In this document: one piece after another, positions 14,901 through 25,400 of the stretch
How the letters are laid out: each line of letters starts with the position of its first letter
Numbering within the stretch: position 1 is the stretch's first letter
The notes under the pieces: model-generated
What the model was told of the DNA's origin: nothing
Databases searched by the model: none
What the model saw: the letters and a program-made list of their open reading frames with translations, nothing else
Position numbers and translations under genes: made by a program
Source of the DNA: Apostichopus japonicus
Lineage: Eukaryota; Echinodermata; Holothuroidea; Aspidochirotida; Stichopodidae
DNA: 64,000 nt
Assembly: GCF_037975245.1 (NCBI RefSeq)
Contig: NC_092562.1
Location: 21,281,054-21,345,053 of the forward strand
Direction: 5' to 3'

Positions 14901-17477
14901 AATATTAAGACTAAATGCATTGCTAAAGTAAATAACAAATATGTAAATGCATCAAAGTATAATAACCGAATGGTTAGCTTTAGACTAAGGCCTACTTGGC
15001 AGAGCCAAATTAATATTTAATGCAAATTAAGTTTTTATCTAAATAACAGAATGTCTGTCATCAATGGACCATTCTGGCTGAGGGTGCAAGTTTTAATCAA
15101 CACGAAATGATCGAATGATGAGTGTATGACTTATTCAGTGATTTCCCTTGCAAAATATCTGAGGGAAAAAAGAAGCAATTGAAAAGCTTCTTTTGTGGGG
15201 AAAAGTGCACAAATCCGTAGAAAGATGTGTTAAATTTTAATAATGGTTTTATAATGACTGTACACAGCCAATGATGAAACTGTTGACAAAGACATGTGCA
15301 CAACATGCTGTGACACCAATATCTCCAAATATATTTGGCAAGGCCCAGATTTAAGTTCTGTAGATGAGATCAATGTATGCAACACCAATATCAATACATG
15401 TTTCATCCTCTATCCAGCAAAACACTTATTTGAAGACCTTTGCAATGTGAGCAACATCACTATGACAACAACATCACCGAATATATGATAAAGGCAAAGC
15501 TCATGGAGAAATCTGCAGAGCTGATGATAACGTAAGCAGCCCCATAGTGACAACGACATCATTATATATCACCCCTGTAGCAAAACCACACGGGTGAAGC
15601 TTCTCACAATTTACAAGTAACACCATAGTAACACCGACGTATATCACATGGTGTATGGCTATGAAGGGGTCAATACTTACTTTTACATGGAACCAGTCTT
15701 TTGAAGTACATCCCAATTCTCCTGGTTGACTTGTTGGTTTAAGAAGGTCTTTTACCACTTCTTTATATACTTCGTACAATTTCATATGAACAGCAATACT
15801 CGGTAATGACGTTAGCACTCCTGTGGAAGGAACACAGCCAGCAAACATGAAATGATTTATCATCATTCATTTAAAATCTACTATTAAAATCTACTTTTAA
15901 ATTCATTTAAAATCTACATTTAAAATCTACTGTTTTCTATTGTCTTTCAATTTTACCATCTTATTTTACTCAAACTTGATATTTTTTTTGTTGAGAAGTA
16001 TGGTCCCTTTTTCTGCAGATCTAGTGTAATGTCCGAAATGAAGTAAAGTTTACACCGCCTGTCAATTTTGTATTAAATTACAAATGCTACAATCCAAGAC
16101 CTTTATGTCAAGGAAGTTACATACATTTCCAGTATACTAAGAAAATTACTGTTTCTAACAACAAAATTTTAAAGTTGCACATTCAATATTTGCAACTGGT
16201 AGTAGTGTTTGGGGATAGGTCACATGATAAAGACATGAACAAGATGAGTGAAAGACTTTGTTTACATCTATGTGAGTAGAGTAAACTTCATTAAATTTTC
16301 GCAAAGAACAAACCAACTAATCCTGATCGTCAAAGTATATATAGCAACAAAGCAATGAAACCAATAGGTCTTACCTTCTGCACTTTGTTTTATGTTCTGC
16401 AATAAATCTTGAATTGCAAAATGAGTGACTCCATTCTGACTTTGACTGTCACCAAGCAAGGTGAAACTCCTCCCAGACTGGCTCTCCCCCAAGCAAAAGA
16501 AAGAGAGATTATAGCCTGTCAGGAAGAGGTCCACCATTTGAGCTAAGCAGGTCTGGTACAAGTCTCTATTTGAAAAATCAGCATCAAACCATTCACTGAA
16601 ACTGTGACAAAGAAAAAAAAATGGATATTAAAGCTGTATAGTGTGTGGCTCATGAGGAGATGATGCTTACTACCCATGCAAGATTGAAAACATATTACTG
16701 TAGGAACAGAGTGGTGAATTTAAAACCCAGCAATATAAAATTATTAGTATGTACAGTAAGAACTGTGATAGAGCGGGTACACACAGGGTTCAGAGGGCTT
16801 AAGCTAAGACTGCAAATCTCTTTCCCTTTATTCATCTGTGTGCATGTACTGTACATACTGTACATGTGTATGCGAATTTGTGTGTACACTGGGGAGGGAG
16901 AAAGGTGGGAGATGTTTTTCTTCACAAACTATATACAGTACTGTTTTTGCTTAACGCCCGTTGAAAATTTTTTAACGATCGTCAAATTTCGATAAAAATC
17001 CATAAAATTCCAGGTGCCGATATAGACTACTTGAGAATTTTTCAACGATTTTACGCGATTTTCAACGTTCCGCGAAGCCACAGTTTGACCTCGCATTTCG
17101 TTGAAAATACATTTTCAACGCATCGTTGAAAAATCAACGAACGCAGTGACTTAAAATCCCAATCGTTGAAAATCGATAAATTTCGATAAAATGCGATAAA
17201 TTTTGATAAAAATCGTCGAAATTTGTGGAATTTTTTTTCAACGAATTTAAACGGGCGTTAAGCGAAACAGTACTGTAATTGTAATAAATTGGTATATCCA
17301 GCAAAGAGAAGAGTCACTTGAATACAATTCCCTTCTAAGTGGTTACAAGAATTTACATTTAAATTACCTGTGAGATGTTTCAGCCACTTCCACAGTGTTC
17401 TCCAAAACTTTAAACACAGGGTTGCCAGTCTCTCCCCTTAACAGGGGGCGAATCCTTCCAAAAACTTCAATGTTCAT
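2932..17477 (-). CDS. CCDC78: CCDC78 homologue: kinesin-motor-like domain plus coiled coil, 18 coding exons, 849 aa
   Basis: Exons (minus strand, 5' to 3'): 17477-17368, 16601-16375, 15820-15681, 14878-14744, 14181-13985, 13083-12909, 12717-12607, 11602-11384, 10683-10537, 10137-9982, 9383-9259, 8761-8683, 8166-8041, 7074-6884, 5918-5748, 4523-4472, 3486-3386, 3019-2932 (stop). All junctions are GT-AG, phases join, and the sum is 2550 nt. The start ATG opens with MNIEVFGRIRPLL, typical of a kinesin motor beta1. Residues about 1-330 are motor-like: a P-loop-like segment at 75-82 (GESQSGRS), a switch II position at 221-226 reading ELPAFN, and a conserved helix LQDSFGGNSKT at 278-288. Residues 366-438 resemble the DUF4472 segment of CCDC78 (SSEEERLRASRSLVDFKIEN). 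From about 440 to 845 the protein is charged coiled coil, ending YREEINNLRLKLG. CCDC78 is known in vertebrates from deuterosome-dependent centriole amplification in multiciliated cells; that role is inferred here. Human CCDC78 is, from memory, about half this length. The exon 4 donor could lie 6 nt earlier (exon end 14750), without changing the frame. The family could alternatively be named as a kinesin-like protein. Confidence 0.86.
3967..4400. repeat. Diverged duplicated block in CCDC78 intron 16
   Basis: The block around CCATAGCATGCCACTTTAAA, followed by AGAGAATACTCTTATGAGCT at about 3967-4068, recurs in diverged form at about 4302-4400, a spacing of some 335 bp. Both copies end in CTTTTATTTTT and GGCC/AGCC-type sequence. 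The segment lies in the intron between exons 17 and 16. Confidence 0.75.
4695..4950. repeat. Tandem array, about 94-bp unit, roughly three copies (CCDC78 intron 15)
   Basis: CAGAAAGCAGGCTCACATCT occurs near 4716, 4810 and 4903, with intervening TTAACTAATCTTCAATCACA and TTTTGGCCAATCATAAAGAC segments repeated. The copies are close to identical, so the expansion is recent. It is a simple tandem array without coding content. Confidence 0.92.
6000..6790. repeat. Degenerate minisatellite-like stretch (CCDC78 intron 14)
   Basis: Short recurring phrases such as AGTAGCACCATGATCAA, AACATGGTCCAGG, ACATGATCCAGGACTAAAGT and AACACTCATATGATG recur every 50-70 bp with heavy divergence. I read this as an old, decayed tandem array. 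A spurious 81-codon plus-strand frame at 6160 falls in it and is not convincing as a gene. Confidence 0.5.
7156..7560. mobile_element. TTA-flanked MITE (PIF/Harbinger-like) in CCDC78 intron 13
   Basis: The termini AGGCCCGGTCACACTA and its inverted complement TAGTGTGACCGGGCCT match exactly for 16 bp and continue imperfectly through ATCGGAAT for about 35 bp. The 405-bp element is flanked by TTA at 7153-7155 and 7561-7563, the 3-bp target duplication expected for PIF/Harbinger transposons. The interior has several short ATCCGATTTT/ATCGGA palindromes and no transposase frame. Confidence 0.85.
11384..11602 (-). other. CCDC78: CCDC78 exon 8, DUF4472-type coiled-coil segment
   Basis: This 73-codon, phase-0 exon begins SRLRMENQYLSRKLDRLENQ and contains the run SEEERLRASRSLVDFKIEN. 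I recognise that as the conserved DUF4472 signature of CCDC78 proteins, and it is the main reason for naming the gene CCDC78 rather than a generic kinesin. It follows directly after the motor-like region. The heptad spacing of Leu/Ile and the high Glu/Arg/Lys content indicate a coiled coil. Confidence 0.8.
13480..13925. repeat. Three diverged tandem copies beside CCDC78 exon 5
   Basis: Segments containing ATCATAAATCTG, AGTATCTGTAAATAT, GTGTATGCATA and TGAGGGAGTATTAGG recur three times with periods near 150-190 bp. The array ends about 60 bp from the donor of exon 5 (exon end 13985). There is no coding content. Confidence 0.85.
15290..15665. repeat. Degenerate short-period repeat next to CCDC78 exon 3
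   Basis: Phrases such as ACACCAATATCTCC, CAACACCAATATCAATA, ATAGTGACAACGACATCA and ATAGTAACACCGACG recur with drift along about 370 bp. I interpret it as an old minisatellite adjoining the donor side of exon 3 (15681). It has no coding value. Confidence 0.45.
16934..17277. mobile_element. CAGTA-type MITE with TA target site in CCDC78 intron 1
   Basis: The left end TACAGTACTG leads into TTTTTGCTTAACGCCCGTTG. The right end, inverted, reads TACAGTACTGTTTCGCTTAA followed by CGCCCGTTT. Terminal TA on both sides fits the TA target of Tc1/mariner/pogo elements, many of which begin CAGT. The 340-bp interior is made of nested AACGAT/ATCGTT and TCGATAAA palindromes and has no coding sequence. Confidence 0.85.
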
Positions 17478-17800
17478 TTTACTTGTCTGTCGTCACACAG
17501 GACCATGTTCTGGTCAACAAAACAAGACACAAATTGGAATAATTAGTACGTATTAATACATGTTTATGTGGAGAAAGAACATTAATGTTGATGTGAAGGA
17601 AATAAGTCAGTTAATTTTGTGCATCATTGCTATATTTAAACACCAAAGTGAAATAATATAGAGAAGGCAAAATAACTTGAAAAATCTATAAAGCTCTGTC
17701 CAATAATGATACATCACTTTAACAACCTGTTATTTATGTTCCGTGTACAGAACATTTAAAGTAAAAATTCATAGGCTAGCCTATTTCTATGTTTTGAAAG

Positions 17801-19103
17801 TATAGTCAGTATTGCGAAGTTCGGCATACTGCGAAGTTCGGACCACCCTAAGAAATACACGATTTCACCATGAAAACCTACAGGAAGAGCCAAATTTCAC
17901 CAAAAAGTACGAAGCTACAGTTATTTTCTCTCCAAAATGACCCGTGTGCAAGAAATTACTTACATATTTGTCAATAAAATGACGAAGATCTATGAAGTCT
18001 GTTATAATAACTGAAAGAGCAACTGCGCCACCAATTTTATCACCAGCGCCACACTGTAGGTTGCGTGTCCGAACTTCGCAATACTCTAGCAAAGAAATAC
18101 AGTTCCACAATCGCGAAGAATCTTCTTGGAAAACAACGTGAAAACAGTTTGCAGGAAAGAAAGTTTGGCCATGTATCGTACTATAACAAAATTCTCCCAC
18201 CATTTGAAGTATATTTTCAGGTGATTTATACCAGAAGATTTAGTTTTGGGGTGTTTTAAGTCTTAAGTGGCCGAACTTCGAAGTCACCATCCTACTGTAA
18301 CAAAAACCTGCCCACCAGAGTCCAACAACAAATGCAACACAAATAAATACAATTGAGGATTTAAAGCTCTTTGCCAACAATTGCTTAAAACAAAATACTG
18401 TAGATACAGTTAGGAATGTAGCATCTACTCTTTGAACTAAAGTAAATTACAGAACTGTGGACATAAATTCAACTCACATAATTAAGTAGGCTTTAGAACC
18501 TGACCCACTCATGCCCTGTAGCCAGGACAGCTCTAAACTATAAATACTACATAATCAAGCAGACTTTGTCCTGACCACCTTGGAATAAAACAACAGCTAT
18601 GAAAGAAACTGTAGGATGGTGACTTCGAAGTTCGCCCACTTAAGACTTAAAACACCCCAAAACTAAATCTTCTGGTATAAATCACCAGAAAATATACTTC
18701 ATATGGTGGGAGAATTGTGTTTTAGTACGATACACCGCCAAACTTTCTTTCCTGCAAACTGTTTTCACGTTGTTTTCCAAGAAAATTCTTCGTGATTGTG
18801 GAACTGGTATTTCTTGCTAGAGTATTGCGAATTTCGGCCACGCAACCTACAGTGTGGCGCTGGTAAAAATTGGTGGCGCTGTTGCTTTTTCAGTAATTAT
18901 AACAGACTTCATAGATCTTTCGTCATTTTATTGACAAATATGTAAGTAATTTCTTGCACACGGGTCATTTTGGAGAGAAAATAACTGTAGCTTCGTAATT
19001 TTTCGTGAAATTGGCTGTTGCTATAGGTTGTCATGGTGAAATCGTGTGTTTCTTAAGGGTGGCCGATTTTCGCAGTATGGCGAACTTCGCAATACTGACT
19101 ATA
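17801..19103. mobile_element. 1.3-kb inverted pair of about 500-bp repeat units upstream of CCDC78
   Basis: The left arm 17801-18299 is the inverted complement of the right arm 18608-19103, separated by about 308 bp. Outer ends are TATAGTCAGTATTGCGAAG and CTTCGCAATACTGACTATA. Inner ends contain TAGGATGGTGACTTCGAAGT on one side and its complement on the other. Because each arm carries CGAAGTTCGG at both its own ends, each may be one MITE copy, so this could be two inverted insertions rather than one palindrome. The arms differ by scattered substitutions. It starts 324 bp upstream of the CCDC78 ATG. Confidence 0.85.
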
Positions 19104-19542
19104 CTACAAAGTATGCCTAGGCTAGGCTGATGTAGCTCCATCATGGCTAATAGGACTCCCCTGTAATAACTAATATACATAGCAGTTTCCAATTTGTTTC
19201 CCTTCATGGTGCTACAATGTACAGTACTAGCTGATGCTTGCAGCAAGCCTTAGCACATCGATGAAATATAGCTTTATCATGCGAAGCTGTCAGTAGTCAA
19301 TTATTTCCCTGAAATGACTTTGCCATCAACCTGCTTAACTGTGTGCCGAGGCCTAGTAGTAACTCTGTAGCCTAAGTTAGGCTACCTCAACCCAGAGCCA
19401 TAATCAGAAATAACCTGTCTAGCCATACCTTTGCGTTACACTAAAGCCCGGGTCCCATTTACGCAACAAAAGATTAAACTTTCAACAAAATCGCGCTTTC
19501 TCGGTATCAACTTTCGACATAACTGTTCTATTCCCACACGCA

Positions 19543-19558
19543 CAACTCCCTAGCAACC
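19543..19558 (-). promoter_or_regulatory. Possible RFX X-box half-site upstream of CCDC78
   Basis: On the minus strand the sequence reads GGTTGCTAGGGAGTTG. GTTGCTAGG matches one half of the RFX X-box seen at many ciliary genes, while the second half is imperfect. CCDC78 is a cilium-related gene, so an RFX site would make sense. The site is about 2.1 kb upstream of the ATG, beyond the inverted repeat, and the transcription start is unknown. Confidence 0.25.
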
Positions 19559-21045
19559 AATGTTCTCAACAAGCTTGCTTGCAAAGTGCAATATAGGCCT
19601 AGGGCTTAGTCCTACAGTATAAGGGTCTCTAGTCTAGCCTAGCCTCAACACACAAACTTGTATAATATGGAGTATCGTCAGCATCTGTGATGGTGGTATA
19701 TTCTCTGCTAAAGCATAAAAGTAAGTCAAAACACTCTTGCTCGAATAGTCTCAAAAAGAGGCTACAGTTTGACAGTAATTATCATAACATACCTCCGGAG
19801 CTGCAAGACAGCGATCGCACAGCGATAGAATATACCCAGGCCTGTACTATAGTCAACAGATGTACGTATCACGGAAGTTCAGTTTCGTCACATCGTAAAT
19901 GTAGTTTCTCCTCGAAAGCAAAAGAGGGATTCTCACTGTAGGGAGAGATTCCGGCAGCACAGAAATTGGCAATAACCTCCGATTTCTACAGTATCTCGGC
20001 TCAAGGAATGTTGTTAAATACAATTGACAAACAGTAGACCTACTCTGGCTCGTCGAATTGGGGTTTCTCCAAGGGCCTATGGAGAGCGGGGGTGGGGGTG
20101 GCGGCGATTGGACATGGCAAGACAAGGTTGGTACTGGTCTAGGAAACTGTTTCTCACTTTTCTTCATGAAACACTGGGTGTATTATTCAGAAGCAGCATA
20201 AGTTTGCTGATTCCATTTGGGGTGTGAGTGCAAATTTACTGCAATCAGCATTTTCCTGAAAAATGTATTACTTCTTAGCTGAAATAGACGTACCTTAATC
20301 AGTATGAAATAATTTTTACGACCCAAAATAGACATTGCTGGTATCAGACTTCACATGCCAAATTTCCCTGTAGTACCTATGTACAGGATTACAGATCTGG
20401 CATTCAGGTCCGAGATTCGTCTTACAGAACTTTTATTTAGGTTCTAATTTATAGGTGGTCATGGGGCCAAATTTGTATCGCAAAAACGATCATAATCCAA
20501 ACGTTGGCAAAAAACATAATGAAAAGCAGTCACAAACAAGTTCATATGATTCTTTATAGAATGCATTTATTTCCATCTGTTGCACTTCAAAATATATTAC
20601 ACACTTATTTTCCTGTAAAACCATCCCAGCATACAACTGATGTTGAAATTCAGTGTCATGCATTTACCAGCTTCACATGGTGTGATTCCATCCTTTTTCA
20701 CTGATAAGTAGTCAAATATGCCAAAAAAAGCTAATATTCATTTCGGAAAAATTCTCCTTAACTTTTTAAAATGGTTTGTTTTTTTCAATACTTTTTACTA
20801 TGAAGGACACGCATGTTAAAGCTACTTGTCACATAGAAAGCCTCTAAACACTGGATACCGTACCTCTTTAAAGGATGATTCCTACCAAAAACTTCATATA
20901 TTGTGAAATCCCTTATCCTGGAAGTCCCATCCTCTTAATTGCCAGAAGTTTCCATTCTAGTCTGAACTATCCTTTTTGATGCCGTATTGATGTAAGAATG
21001 TTCAACTTCACAATATTTTAATTTTTTTGCTTTTGCACAGGTGAT

Positions 21046-21140
21046 GCATACCCGAGACTTGCAGTTTGCATTTAGTGTGCCCCACCACAGTTTGCATTTA
21101 GTGTGCCCGACCACAGTTTGCATTTAGTGGGCCCTACAAC
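21046..21140. repeat. Short tandem repeat, about 31-bp unit, three copies
   Basis: CAGTTTGCATTTAGTGTGCC occurs at 21060 and 21091 and, as CAGTTTGCATTTAGTGGGCC, at about 21114, each followed by a CCAC-type linker. The copies are nearly identical, so this is a young minisatellite. Confidence 0.85.
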
Positions 21141-22479
21141 AGCATTTCAAAGTTTATCCCAGAAGTCTGTGAAGCACTGTACCATTCATTGGCTCAAGGA
21201 TGACCAGCTGAAGGTAACTTCGATCATAAAAGTCTGTCTTCTTCAATGTTTTCACTTGAAAGCATAGTCTGAGCAGGGAGTTGTTATTTGAAAGGAGAGA
21301 CAATTGCAACAATTTTTTTGAGGCTAACTAGTTAGTAAACACAATATCTCAAGAGAGAAAGATATGATGAATCGCATATTTGACATGTGGATGTCCCATA
21401 TTAAGTAGAAGACCCCTACAGATTTTGTAAACACCAGGCATGGGGTGATTACATGTGAAATGTAACAGCACAGATTGGAGATACCCATGCCATAGAAAAT
21501 GGAATGATTAAGTCCTAACTTAGTTATTATCTAAATGTCTGGACACATACCTTCAGTAATCTAAAAATAACAATTCCATCTTCTGAACTTTGCAGCAAAA
21601 ACATTGAACAATAACAGCTGATGACCAGCATAAAGCACCAAGCTTTACCAGTTGACATTCTTATTCTTATTAAAGTTTAATACTCTGATGCACTTAACAA
21701 ATACATATAGCACAATCCATTTCACTTTCTGTGTCATGGCAGCAACAAAACAGAGAATGTGAAAGCCAATGGTTACTGTTTGCAGACTTTATTAAGAAAC
21801 TCTGCAATTAAGCAGAGATAACTTACACTTAATTCTGTCATATCTTGTAGTCTGTGCAGTCTGGGAGTTTAATTACTAGAAAATAATTTACAAATTTTTA
21901 TTGCTATATATTCACTTGCAAATCATAGATCAATATGTTTGATGTCCATACAGCAGAAGATATGAATCAAATAGCCGAGACAGACTCCTAAAGCTGTTAA
22001 CAGCTAGATCGCTATAGGCATGCTATACCTGCCTTACACAAGAGGTGAGGATTGGATGTCAAGGAGCTGTGATAAAGGCAGAGCAGATAGCACTGAAAGG
22101 ACCACTTTGCCTTTTTTTTAAATTTACAAATCATCAGAGAATAAGTATTACTGACAAGTTCTGTAATTCCCATTGTAACAGCATAACACACCTGGGAAGG
22201 CAAAGAACATGCTTCCAAGTATGTTTTGTAAAGTTCATAGATGATACACATATTTCATGTCAAAGCATTTACTAAGTACTGCTACCTGCAGCAATAGCAA
22301 TATCTCAGAGTCCCATTTTATCAGACTGGGCTCATTTTGCTTCATTTGTCCAGCTTCTTTCTACGACGGTTGTTCTACAAAGCCCTCCTTCTTTGAACCC
22401 TCAGCTGGAGGAGGAGCATCGATGGGAGATGGGAACAGAGACTCTGGAATGAAGAGGAATCATTCTCAAGGTACCTGCC

Positions 22480-25400
22480 TCAAACATCAAATCTCTCTTG
22501 GCAAATGGACTGCCCGTGCTCTTCAAACTCTTTCTTTGTAACACACATAGAACTGAAGTCATCCTTCTGCGATAGCTTCTTTCCTCCCTGCCAGCTGTGA
22601 GTAATGGCGCTGGTAAAGAAAAACGAAAACGAGGCATATGATCATGGTTCCTCCACTTTCCCACAAAACTTGTTCACATCTTTGAAAAATTGTCCATAAC
22701 CAATTGTTTAATTTTAATGATATCTTGTACCATCATCACTGTTGATAATTGCTTTGAAACAAGGTGAAAACAATCATGAATTTTCTAAATGTCAGATTTC
22801 ATAAAGTGATTCACAAGTTGTCTGATGATATTTTATCCAAATTCATCATCACTCTGAACTCTTTTTGACAAAATTCATGACTATTTGTATGTCTTAAAAT
22901 GCCTCTCACATGACCCATAACTTTGAAAAACTTTCCACCACAATGGAAACCTCAACCCTTGTATACATAAAGACTATATGGAACAGTCTCCATGTTATCC
23001 AAACAGGTACTGTAAGAATCTTCACTGATTAAGTTGAAAGTGAACAGTTAACTTACTTCTCTGGCAGGGTTACTTTCACTTCATAATCCAGTGGGGCCAT
23101 CGCCCTTACGTCTCGTTCCACCCTCTCCTTGAATCCAGGAAACAGACTGTTACCTCCAGTTAGGATGATGTTTTTGAACAGGTGGGGTCTCATATCTGGT
23201 GGCAAAAATACAAATGCAAATTAAATTTCGAGATACAAATTACATTACTATTACAACACTCTCTGAGCAGCTAACAAATTAACTGCATATTATTTGACTT
23301 CATTAGAAATATATTCACAGAGGGCAAGTTTGTGACTCGAAAGTAAGACAATGTAAAAAGAATGTACCAAAATAGAATCAAAAGCTTGAAGCTTGAAAGA
23401 AACTCTGAAGGGATTGACAATTTTTGGGAATTTCTACTTTTAATGAACCATGGCCAGTAACTCCCAAACAGACTGACTTCTGAAATCTAATGCTCATGGT
23501 TTCTAGTAGAATACAGAAGATAAACATTTTATGCCGAGGAAAGCGGCTCAATTGATTGACCAAGACAGTGATTTCAACTTGCCTAATCTTTGCCTGCAAC
23601 AGTGCTTCTGATTGTACCAAACAAACTTCTCATGACAACAATTAACTTTGTGCCTTTTGTAACTGTGCAATAATCATGTGCCTTCACTCCTGTTTAAAGT
23701 GACTAAAACCAAAAACTAATTTCTGGAAGAAAGACACTACTCCTTTGTTTCCAAAGAAGACCTCTTAATGACCTTTGCCTCCTTTTTTATGCACTTATGA
23801 ATGATTATGTTCACTAGAAACAATGATACCTTAAAAAAAAATTATAAAAAAATACCAATTTTGATTTATATTCATCTATAGAAACTTTTGATTATCCCTG
23901 AAACATCAAGGACATAACTAGATTCTGGCAAGGTCTACACAATCATCTCAAAGTTTAATATTTCACAGCAAAGATGCCAAAAACTCTACCTTCTTGAACC
24001 AGTCCAATGCAATAAACTATAGCCTCAGGAATTCCCATTTCATGAATACTAACATCAGATGGGTTGAACAGCACCTCAGGCACAGCAAACCTCTCATTAT
24101 TCAAACGGATTACCTGTGAAGCACATGAAAGAGATGCCTTTTGAAACATGTAGAATGTTTTAAGAAAAAATATATAAAATGTTCTATCATCTGTTTGTCA
24201 CATAGCCAGATGGAATTCATTCATGCCGTATGTAAATAACTATGTCGTGTGTGTCCAGGGCGAGTTTGAATGCCGGATTATCTGGACTACGCGAGGAAAA
24301 TTTGCATAAAAATGACTATAGCATTGACATTAGCGGTAATGGTAGGGTTTTCCATGGTAATCTATTAAAGAAATATGTTGAAGGACAGGTGCTAGGCGAG
24401 CATCTTGAAGTTCTTTCAGCAGGTTTTATACTAGATACTGCAGGGGCATGTCTTATAGTTGAAGGGGATACCCAGGAAATTGGCGAACTAGATTTTGAGA
24501 TGCCACCGGTTGGGGTGTAATGAGTCATTTCGTGATGCCCAGATGAACCAGGAATTGATTAGTTCTAGCAGAGATGAAATCTGTGATCAGGGATGAAATC
24601 GTTGATCTGCTATCGACATTTAGTGACGTTTGACTGACCCACCTAACGTGACTAATCTCAAAGAGTATGCGCTGCAGCTCGTAATAAGAGAACCTATCAG
24701 GTGTAGGCCACACCCCCTGCCTGTTCACGCCCGAGCAGCGGTAGAAATGAAATTGACATTATGCTCAAACTAGAGCCCTCTCAGTCGCCATATTCCTCCC
24801 GGTAGTGCTCGTTAGGTAAAGGGATGGGACCAATATTCATTTCCGTAAATTGAACAAAATTGCCTTGTTTGACCCAGAGCTGGTACCCAGTGTAGAAAAT
24901 CTAATGGTTGAAGTAGCAGAAGGGAAAATTTTCACAAAACTGGACCTTAGTAAGGGCTTGTGGCAGATTCCCATTCCTACTGAGGAATGGTGAAACACTG
25001 CTTTTGCAACTCATAATGGGTTGTACCAGTTTAAAGTCTTGCCTTTCGGAGTAGTTAATGCCTCGGCTGTATTTACTTGGATGGTTTTTTACCTAGATCC
25101 CAATCTTAACTTTCTTGTAACAGACTGTTGAGGAAGGTATTATTTTCGCTAGTTATAGATTTCTCCATACTCAAAACACTGCGCAGAACATTACATGTTT
25201 GCTCTCTTCTGCCTGCCCTTCTGACCTCACAAAAACTATTACATAGTAGTATTTGTTACCAATTTCTACCCCCTTTGGAGATGGAAAATGGAGACGGAGT
25301 TGGAATTTTCTTAACATTAGAATTGTTAATTTTCACATTATTGAAAGTCAACTCTACATGTCCCTTGACCTTTAAGTTAATATACTGTATGAATGTAACA

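Larger units (their letters stand above)
19104..22479. other. Spacer between ACTR6 (3' end) and CCDC78 (5' end)
   Basis: No coding exon is supported. The left part (19104-20000) would be the CCDC78 upstream region and is relatively GC-richer near 19430-19570. The right part (about 21600-22480) should hold the ACTR6 3' UTR; AATAAA on the minus strand near 21898-21903 is one possible poly(A) signal. A 31-bp tandem triplet lies at 21046-21140. Several 60-85-codon frames here show no recognisable protein. Confidence 0.5.

Noticed and set aside
16645-16995. 116-codon plus-strand frame beside CCDC78 exon 2
   Set aside because: It lies in intron 1, partly inside the CAGTA MITE, with no homology and an overlapping antisense frame of similar length.
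17865-18203. 112-codon minus-strand frame upstream of CCDC78
   Set aside because: It falls wholly in the left arm of the inverted-repeat structure, whose right arm is broken in the same frame, and it has no protein similarity I recognise.
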